Assembly: GCA_910588285.1 (NCBI GenBank)
Contig: CAJUQB010000012.1
Coordinates: forward strand, 6,315 to 70,314
Length of the DNA stretch: 64,000 bases
Source of the DNA: an uncultured Lachnospiraceae bacterium
Lineage (GTDB): Bacteria; Bacillota; Clostridia; Lachnospirales; Lachnospiraceae
Direction: 5' to 3'
Shown: positions 57,717-64,000 of the stretch, piece by piece
How the letters are laid out: every line of letters starts with the position of its first letter
Numbering within the stretch: the stretch's first letter is position 1
Notes under the pieces: generated by a model
What the model saw: only the letters and a program-made list of their open reading frames with translations
Database searches by the model: none
Told to the model about the DNA's origin: nothing
Made by a program: the position numbers and the translations under genes

Positions 57717-59484
57717 AGTAAAAGAACAGGATACCTGGGCACTGGCGGATATGTATGCCACAGTCCAGGATTGGGAACAGGCTTTGGAGAAGGCAAGGGC
57801 TCTTGCTGAGCAGGCAGAAGGTTTTAAGGACACCGTAACGGACAGCGCTGCCAACCTGCTCAAGTGTCTGGAGCTTTTCGCAGAATGCGAGCAGATGCTG
57901 GATGTTGCCTACAGCTATGCCCATCGGGCCAGTGACGTGGATACCACGGATATGGAGAACCAGGCCAGAGCCCAGCGGGTCACGTCCCTTGTTGTGGAGT
58001 TTCAGGAAAAGCTGGCGTTTCTTGAGCCGGCCATCCTGTCTCTGGATGAGGGGACGCTGGCAGAGTACCGCAGCCAGGAGCCCGGGCTTGCCCACTATGA
58101 CATCCATATCCAGGAGATCGCAAGAACCAAGGCCCACTGCCTCTCTGCGGAGATGGAGGCGCTGCTGGCATCTGCCGGAGAGATGCGTCATACGCCGGAA
58201 AATGTATATTCTATGTTCAACAATGCAGACCTGAAATTCCCGGAGATTACAGATGAAAACGGGGAGCAGGTACGTATCACATCCGGGCGTTTCGTGCCCA
58301 TGCAGTGCAGCAGCGACCGCCGGGTGCGCAAGGACTCCTTCGAGAAGCTGTACCACACCTACCAGGGCTTTGAGAATACCCTGGCGGCAGCCTACAGCGG
58401 CCAGGTGAAGCAGCTGATGTTCTCGGCAAAGGCAAGGAAATACAGCTCCACCCTGGAGGCAGCGGTGGACAGAAACAATGTCTCCCCCAAGGTTTATGAG
58501 AACCTGCTGGAGGTGGTTCACGAGAACCTGGATAAGCTGCACCGCTATGTGAGCCTGCGGAAGCGCTGCCTTGGGGTGGAGGAGCTCCACATGTACGATA
58601 TCTATGTGCCTATGGTGGCGGATGCGGACCGGAAGGTTCCCTTTGAGGAGGCCAAGGAGACGGTGCTTGAGGCCTTGGCGCCCTTAGGAGAGCGGTATGT
58701 GAGCATTGTGAAGGAGGGCTTTGAGAACCGCTGGATCGATGTGTATGAGAATCAGGGCAAGCGCAGCGGAGCCTACTCGGCAGGGGTTTACGGTGTCCAT
58801 CCTTACGTGCTGCTGAATTACAATGAGAAGCTGGACGATATGTTTACCCTGGCCCATGAGATGGGGCATGCCATGCATTCTTATCTCTCCAATGAGACCC
58901 AGCCTTATATCTATGCGAATTACCGCATTTTTGTGGCAGAGGTGGCTTCTACCTGCAATGAGGTGCTGCTGATGGAGTACCTTCTGAACAAGACCACGGA
59001 CCGGCGGGAGCGGGCGTATCTCATCAACCATTTCCTGGACAGCTTCAAGGGAACGGTATACCGCCAGGCTATGTTTGCAGAGTATGAGAAGATTACCAAT
59101 GCCATGGCAGAGGCAGGAGAGAGCCTGACAGCGGATGCCCTGCGGAAGGTCTACTATGACCTCAACTGCAAATATTACGGGCCTGACATGGTATCGGATG
59201 AGGAGATTGGCTGGGAGTGGTGCAGGATCCCCCATTTCTACATGAATTTCTATGTGTACCAGTATGCCACCGGCTTCTCTGCGGCTGTGGCCATTGCCAA
59301 GAGAATCCGCCAGGAGGGCCAGCCGGCGGTGGAGGAATATCTGCGCTTCCTGTCCGGTGGCTGCACCCAGGATCCGGTGTCTCTGCTTAAGATTGCAGGG
59401 GTAGATATTGGGAAAAAGGAGCCCATCCAGGCAGGCCTTGACCTGTTTGGGGAGCTGCTGGACGAGATGGAGCAGTTAATCTAA
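57688..59484 (+). CDS. pepF: Oligoendopeptidase F (M3B metallopeptidase)
   Basis: 598 residues. The zinc motif HEMGHAMHS (His390-Glu391-His394) is in the C-terminal catalytic domain, with the downstream Glu in FVAEVASTCNEVLLMEYLL as third ligand. The N-terminal half is the helical substrate-channel domain. It cuts short peptides of about 7-17 residues in the cytoplasm. The start at 57688 follows AAAAAGGAG inside the transporter gene; the tail of that transporter is encoded in the same bases. Confidence 0.95.
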   Translation: MAKELMKRSEVKEQDTWALADMYATVQDWEQALEKARALAEQAEGFKDTVTDSAANLLKCLELFAECEQMLDVAYSYAHRASDVDTTDMENQARAQRVTSLVVEFQEKLAFLEPAILSLDEGTLAEYRSQEPGLAHYDIHIQEIARTKAHCLSAEMEALLASAGEMRHTPENVYSMFNNADLKFPEITDENGEQVRITSGRFVPMQCSSDRRVRKDSFEKLYHTYQGFENTLAAAYSGQVKQLMFSAKARKYSSTLEAAVDRNNVSPKVYENLLEVVHENLDKLHRYVSLRKRCLGVEELHMYDIYVPMVADADRKVPFEEAKETVLEALAPLGERYVSIVKEGFENRWIDVYENQGKRSGAYSAGVYGVHPYVLLNYNEKLDDMFTLAHEMGHAMHSYLSNETQPYIYANYRIFVAEVASTCNEVLLMEYLLNKTTDRRERAYLINHFLDSFKGTVYRQAMFAEYEKITNAMAEAGESLTADALRKVYYDLNCKYYGPDMVSDEEIGWEWCRIPHFYMNFYVYQYATGFSAAVAIAKRIRQEGQPAVEEYLRFLSGGCTQDPVSLLKIAGVDIGKKEPIQAGLDLFGELLDEMEQLI

Positions 59485-59485
59485 G

Positions 59486-62400
59486 ATGGCATTGCATTTT
59501 GTCCTGGGCAGCCCCGGAAGCGGGAAGTCCCATTATCTGTATGAAATGATATTAAAAGAAACAAAAGAGTCGCCCTCCCAGCTCTTTTTCCTGGTGGTGC
59601 CGGAGCAATTTACGCTCCAGGCCCAGCGGGAGCTGGTGCAGCGGCAGAAAAACCACGGTATTATGAACATTGATGTGGTCAGCTTTGCACGGCTGGCCTA
59701 CCGTGTGTTTGACGAGCTGGGGCTGGTGCGGATGCAGGTGCTGGAGGAGACCGGCAAGAACCTGGTGCTGCGCCGGGTAGCCCAGGAGCAGGAGGGGAAG
59801 CTTCAGATCTTAAAAGGCAGCATCAAGAAATCCGGCTACATCAATGAGGTGAAATCCGTGCTGTCGGAGCTGGCCCAGTATCGGATCGGTCCGGGGGAGC
59901 TGGAGGAGCTGATCGCGGATGGGAGCCTGCCGGCTCCCTTCCGCTATCGCCTGATGGATTTATCTGTCATGTATCAGGGGATGCAGGAATTCCTTGCCGG
60001 CAATTTTATTACGGCGGAGGAGGTTCTGGAGGTGCTGGGAAGGGAGGCGGGCAATTCAAGCCTCTTAAAGGGCAGTGTCCTTGTGCTTGACGGGTTTACG
60101 GGATTTACGCCGGTTCAGTATGAGGTGCTGGCCCGGCTGATGCATCATGTCCGGGACATCTATGTGGCAGTGACCCTGGACGGGAGGGAGGATCCTTACC
60201 TGGATACCGGGATGCAGGATCTGTTTTATCTCAGCAAGAAGACCATCCGCACCTTGAGCCGGATTGCCGGCCAGGAGGGAATTACGGTGGAAGAGCCCAT
60301 ACGGCTGGCCCACGGGCAGCAGAGCCGTTACGGCTGTTCCCCCCAGCTGGAATGGCTGGAGCAGAACCTGTTCCGCAGCCACATCCGTCCCTACCGGGAG
60401 GCAGTCCGCGATATTGCCCTCTATCAGCTTCCGGGCCCAAGGGAGGAGCTGACCTTTCTGGCCTCGGAGATCCGGCGTCTGGTGCAGGAGGAGGGCTACC
60501 GCTATCAGGATATGGCCATTGTCTGCGGGGATGTGCAGATGTACGGAAACTACGTGCCGGAGATTTTCGATGCGTATGAGATTCCCTATTTCCTGGACCA
60601 GAAGCGGAATGTATCCTACCATGCCTTCACGGAGATGATCCGGGCGGCCCTGGAGCTTCTGGAGAGCGATTTTGCACCGGAGCGGGTGATGGCGTATCTG
60701 CGCTGCGGCTTTGGCGGGATCTCCATGGAGGAGCTGGATCTTCTGGAAAATTATCTGCTGGCCAACCGGATCCGGGGAAGCCATGCATGGCAGGAAAATT
60801 GGGTACGGCTGGCAGGCCTTTCGGGGATGGAGGAGCTTGCGGCAGTGAATCAGGTGCGGGAAAAGGTTCTGGCGCCTTTTTTGGGTACGGCAGATATCCT
60901 GAAAAAAAGAACCGCAACGGTGCGGGAAAAAACCATTGCGCTGTATCACCTGCTGACGGCCCTTTCGGCCCAGCAGCAGATGGAGGAGCGGCGGGTGCTG
61001 CTGGAGCAGCAGGGGAAGCTGGCCCTTGCCCGGGAATATGAGCAGATGTACCGGCTGGTGATGGATCTTCTGGACAAGCTGGCGGCGCTGCTGCCCCAGG
61101 AGGTTATGAGCATCCGGGAGTACCGCCAGATGCTGGAGGCCGGGTTTGCAGCCTCGGCAGTGGGGATTATTCCGCCGGGCTATGACAGCGTGCTGATTGG
61201 AGATACCATCCGCACCAGGCTGCCGGAGATTCAGATCCTGTTCCTGGCAGGGGTGAATGACGGCATGATTCCAAGAGTGGAGAAGCAGGGAGGGCTGTTG
61301 TCGGAGCAGGAGCGCGGCTATTTTGCAAAGCACGGGCTGGAGCTGGCGCCGGGCGCCAGGGAGCAGTCCTTTATCCAGAAGTTTTATCTGTACATAGGGC
61401 TGACAAAGCCCTCCCGCAGGCTGTATCTGACCTGGTGCCGTACCAACGGGGAGGGCAGGGAAATCCGCCGCTCTTACCTGACCGGGGTGGTACAGAGCCT
61501 GTTCCCGGCGCTTACGCCGGTTGGCCTCTATGAGCCCTGGGAGTGGATGCGGCCTGCCACAATAAAAAGCGGGAAGCAGCTCCTGGTGGAGGGCTTTTCC
61601 AGGGCCAGGGGCGGCAGCTTTGCGCCTGGCTTTTTGGCCCTGCTTTCCTGGTATCGGGGCAGGGAGGACTGCTGCCATGGCGTGGAGGAGCTGCTGGAGG
61701 CAGCCTTTTACCGGTATCAGCAGGGATGGCTTGGCCGTGAGGTGGCCAGAGAATTGTACGGGAAGGCCCTTCTTAGCAGTGTGACCCGGTTAGAGCAGCA
61801 GGCTGCCTGTGCCTATGCCCATTTTATTTCCTATGGGATCGGCGTGAAGGAGCGGGAGCTGGGAGAATTTGCGCCTGTGGACATGGGAAGCCTGTTCCAT
61901 GAGGCGCTGGAGCGGTATGCCGGGAAGCTGGAGGAAGGGGGCTATCACTGGACCGATGTGCCGGGAGAGCGGCAGGAGCGCCTGGTGGAGGAGTCCATGA
62001 CAGAGGCTGCCGCGAAGGTGGGCTTCCTGCTGTTTCAGGATGCCAGGACCGCCTACAGTGTCAGCCGTATGACCCGGATCCTCAAACGGACGGTAGAGAC
62101 CATAAGCCGCCAGATCGCTGACAGCAGCTTCCGGCCGGAGGGCTATGAGGTGTCCTTTGATTTCGTGGATAACCTGAAGGCAGTGAATTTTCACTTAAGC
62201 CAGGAGGAGCGCCTGCGCCTTCGGGGCAGGATCGACCGCATGGATATCCGGGAGCAGGGGAACCAGATCTATGTGAAGGTGATTGATTACAAGTCCGGGA
62301 GCCAGCAGTTCCAGCTGGTGTCCCTGTATCATGGCCTGCAGCTGCAGCTGGTGGTCTACCTCAATGCGGCGGCGGAGATCTTGAAGCGGACCCACCCCAA

Positions 62401-62863
62401 GGCAGAGGTTATTCCGGCAGGCATGTATTATTACCATCTGGACGACCCGGTGATTGAGGTGCGGGGCCAGATGGAGGAGGCAGAGATTCAGGAAAAGATT
62501 TATGAGGAGCTGAAGCTTCAGGGAGCAGGAACCGATGAGGCGGACAACAGCGTCAGCAAAGGCTCCCAGGCCCTGACCCGGGAGGAGCTGCTGCTGTTAT
62601 CCGATTTTGCCAGCCAGAAGATCAAAAGCCTTGGGACGGAGATCTATGAGGGGAGGATTGCGGCGTCCCCCTATGTGCTGAAGGACAAATGTGCCTGTGA
62701 TTACTGTCCCTACCACGGAATCTGCGGCTTTGACCCAGGGGTGGAGGGCTATGCCTACCGGAAGCTGGAGCATGAGACGGACCGGGAGGTGATCCTGGAG
62801 CGAATGAAGGAGGAGGTTGCCAATGGGAATGACATTTACCCGGGAACAGCAGCAGGTCATTGA
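59486..62863 (+). CDS. addB: ATP-dependent helicase/nuclease subunit B
   Basis: 1125 residues of the AddB family. The N-terminal Walker A is GSPGSGKSHYLYE (about residues 8-16), and the C-terminal nuclease domain has GRIDRMD and VIDYKSGSQQF. The Fe-S cluster Cys set is CACDYCPYHGIC near the C-terminus plus the Cys in QQAACAYAHF. With AddA it resects double-strand breaks to a Chi-like site. It starts two bases after pepF and its end overlaps addA by 41 bases. Confidence 0.95.
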   Translation: MALHFVLGSPGSGKSHYLYEMILKETKESPSQLFFLVVPEQFTLQAQRELVQRQKNHGIMNIDVVSFARLAYRVFDELGLVRMQVLEETGKNLVLRRVAQEQEGKLQILKGSIKKSGYINEVKSVLSELAQYRIGPGELEELIADGSLPAPFRYRLMDLSVMYQGMQEFLAGNFITAEEVLEVLGREAGNSSLLKGSVLVLDGFTGFTPVQYEVLARLMHHVRDIYVAVTLDGREDPYLDTGMQDLFYLSKKTIRTLSRIAGQEGITVEEPIRLAHGQQSRYGCSPQLEWLEQNLFRSHIRPYREAVRDIALYQLPGPREELTFLASEIRRLVQEEGYRYQDMAIVCGDVQMYGNYVPEIFDAYEIPYFLDQKRNVSYHAFTEMIRAALELLESDFAPERVMAYLRCGFGGISMEELDLLENYLLANRIRGSHAWQENWVRLAGLSGMEELAAVNQVREKVLAPFLGTADILKKRTATVREKTIALYHLLTALSAQQQMEERRVLLEQQGKLALAREYEQMYRLVMDLLDKLAALLPQEVMSIREYRQMLEAGFAASAVGIIPPGYDSVLIGDTIRTRLPEIQILFLAGVNDGMIPRVEKQGGLLSEQERGYFAKHGLELAPGAREQSFIQKFYLYIGLTKPSRRLYLTWCRTNGEGREIRRSYLTGVVQSLFPALTPVGLYEPWEWMRPATIKSGKQLLVEGFSRARGGSFAPGFLALLSWYRGREDCCHGVEELLEAAFYRYQQGWLGREVARELYGKALLSSVTRLEQQAACAYAHFISYGIGVKERELGEFAPVDMGSLFHEALERYAGKLEEGGYHWTDVPGERQERLVEESMTEAAAKVGFLLFQDARTAYSVSRMTRILKRTVETISRQIADSSFRPEGYEVSFDFVDNLKAVNFHLSQEERLRLRGRIDRMDIREQGNQIYVKVIDYKSGSQQFQLVSLYHGLQLQLVVYLNAAAEILKRTHPKAEVIPAGMYYYHLDDPVIEVRGQMEEAEIQEKIYEELKLQGAGTDEADNSVSKGSQALTREELLLLSDFASQKIKSLGTEIYEGRIAASPYVLKDKCACDYCPYHGICGFDPGVEGYAYRKLEHETDREVILERMKEEVANGNDIYPGTAAGH

Positions 62864-64000
62864 CCTGCGGAAGCGAAATCTGCTGGTGTCGGCAGCGGCA
62901 GGCTCCGGAAAGACGGCAGTGCTGGTGGAGCGGATCCTGTCCCTGATCACAGAGGGCAGCTGCCCTCTGGATATTGATGAGCTGTTGATTGTGACCTTTA
63001 CCAGGGCCGCGGCGGCGGAGATGCGGGAGCGGATTGGGGCTGCCATTGAAGGGCGGCTGTTATCAGAGCCAGAGAACGCCCATCTGCAGAGACAGCAGAC
63101 CCTTCTGTACCATGCCCAGATTACGACCATTGACAGCTTCTGCCTGTTTGTGGTGCGCAATTATTTCCACCTGATCGGGCTGGAGCCGGATTTTCGCATG
63201 GGGGAGGAGGGGGAGCTTAAGCTCCTCCGGCAGGATGTGCTTGGCCAGGTTCTGGAGGACTGCTATGCAAAGGCAGAGCCAAAGTTCCTGCAGCTGTCGG
63301 AAACCCTTGCTACAGGGAAAAATGACCATGCCCTGGAGGAGGCGGTGCTGCGGCTCTACGAGTTTGCTATGAGCGATCCCTGGCCGGCACAGTGGCTTCA
63401 GGGCTGCCGCCGTTTCTATGAGGCAGAATCCCTAACGGATTTTATGGAGCTGCCGGTATACCAGGCGCTGGAGGAATATCTGGCAAAGGTGGCGGGGGAT
63501 TGGAGCCGGATGATGGAGGAGGCCCTGGCGCTGGCCCAGGAGCCGGACGGCCCGGGGATGTACGAACAGCTTCTTCAGGAGGAGGCCGCAGAGATGGAGG
63601 CGCTTTTGGGCCTGAAGGGGTATCCGGCCTGGTATCAGGGGCTTTCAGGCCTTGTCTTCGGGCGGCTTCCCGCTGCCCGGAAATTTGCCGGGGACAGCGG
63701 GAAGAAGGAGCGGGTACAGGCCCTTCGGAAGGCTGTGAAGGATTCCAGGAAAAAGCTGATGGAGCAGTTTTTTTTCCTGGAGCCGGAGGAGCTTGTGGCG
63801 CAGCTGTCCTTCTGCCGGCCGGTGGCGGACAGCCTTCTTACGGTGACCCTGGAATTTCTGGAGCGGTATCAGGAGAAGAAGCGGGAAAAAAATATGCTGG
63901 ATTTCTCTGACCTGGAGCATCTGGCCCTGGAGATCCTTGTGGATCCTGACACAAAGGAGCCAACGGAGGCCGCCCGGCAGCTGCGGCAGCAGTACCGGGA
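62823..64000 (+). CDS. addA: ATP-dependent helicase/nuclease subunit A, 5' part
   Basis: The first 392 codons of AddA; the gene runs off the window. The UvrD-like opening is FTREQQQVIDLRKRNLLVSA, then Walker A SAAAGSGKTAVLVERI, motif Ia IVTFTRAAAAEMRERI and HAQITTIDSFCLFVVRNYF, and later NMLDFSDLEHLAL. It is the 3'-5' helicase and second nuclease of the AddAB complex. AAGGAGG supports the ATG at 62823, with 62829 as alternative. Confidence 0.93.
   Translation, partial: MGMTFTREQQQVIDLRKRNLLVSAAAGSGKTAVLVERILSLITEGSCPLDIDELLIVTFTRAAAAEMRERIGAAIEGRLLSEPENAHLQRQQTLLYHAQITTIDSFCLFVVRNYFHLIGLEPDFRMGEEGELKLLRQDVLGQVLEDCYAKAEPKFLQLSETLATGKNDHALEEAVLRLYEFAMSDPWPAQWLQGCRRFYEAESLTDFMELPVYQALEEYLAKVAGDWSRMMEEALALAQEPDGPGMYEQLLQEEAAEMEALLGLKGYPAWYQGLSGLVFGRLPAARKFAGDSGKKERVQALRKAVKDSRKKLMEQFFFLEPEELVAQLSFCRPVADSLLTVTLEFLERYQEKKREKNMLDFSDLEHLALEILVDPDTKEPTEAARQLRQQYR

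Noticed and set aside
60065..61678. 537-residue minus-strand open frame inside addB
   Set aside because: GC-rich codon bias of addB keeps the antisense frame open; the plus strand encodes an intact AddB with expected motifs.

Overview
The window reads as chromosome of a gut-type Lachnospiraceae (Bacillota, Clostridia). The evidence is the housekeeping set rpmE-DUF1385-prmC-prfA-lgt-dus-pepF-addBA, strong AGGAGG ribosome sites, a DUF4364 gene, a Gram-positive CpsBCD-type tyrosine phosphoregulatory system and a C-glycoside deglycosidase-like gene pair. No rRNA, tRNA, CRISPR array or complete insertion sequence was found. The genus cannot be fixed by reading alone.

Layout. 1-1766: tail of a Wadjet (Jet) anti-plasmid operon (end of jetC, complete jetD). 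1801-4160: a putative C-glycoside deglycosidase beta/alpha pair and an esterase. 4258-8305: terminator, then a response regulator/histidine kinase/ABC transporter operon. 8461-9570: DUF362 ferredoxin-like protein. 9596-10740: dyads around a tyrosine recombinase. 11019-32074: a large cell-surface polysaccharide locus. It has a conserved, GC-richer head (BTAD regulator, CpsB/C/D, LCP ligase, secreted protein, lipoprotein, initiating sugar transferase, first GT4) and an AT-rich, mosaic, variable part (acyltransferases, glycosyltransferases, radical SAM/SPASM enzyme, Wzy, Wzx) containing four gene remnants, including a ugd pseudogene with two stops and an acyltransferase pseudogene.

32082-41005: VanZ-like protein followed by an apparent RiPP locus: HPr-kinase-like protein, PqqD-type recognition protein, nucleotidyltransferase, SipW-like S26 peptidase, an easily missed 54-residue precursor peptide gene (35503-35667), radical SAM/SPASM maturase, exporter, a second nucleotidyltransferase and a membrane-anchored deacetylase-like protein. 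41148-45685: an isolated two-gene module in which a 924-residue protein with an HExxH...E metalloprotease signature overlaps a 451-residue protein whose C-terminus resembles a diadenylate cyclase (DAC) domain. I regard the RiPP locus and this module as the best candidates for undescribed systems.

45841-49521: AraC regulator, then on the minus strand malic enzyme, TIGR01212 radical SAM and DUF4364. 49785-64000: core genes rho, rpmE, DUF1385, prmC, prfA, a coupled repeat microORF, lgt, dus, an EamA transporter, pepF, addB and the 5' part of addA.

How the parts fit. The polysaccharide head would control and anchor a glycan built by the variable glycosyltransferases, flipped by Wzx, polymerised by Wzy and attached to peptidoglycan by the LCP enzyme. 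In the RiPP locus, PqqD and the N-terminus of the maturase would hold the leader, the radical SAM enzyme would modify the Cys-containing core, the peptidase would cut the leader and the ABC exporter would secrete the product. All functional statements are from motif reading; no database search was run.
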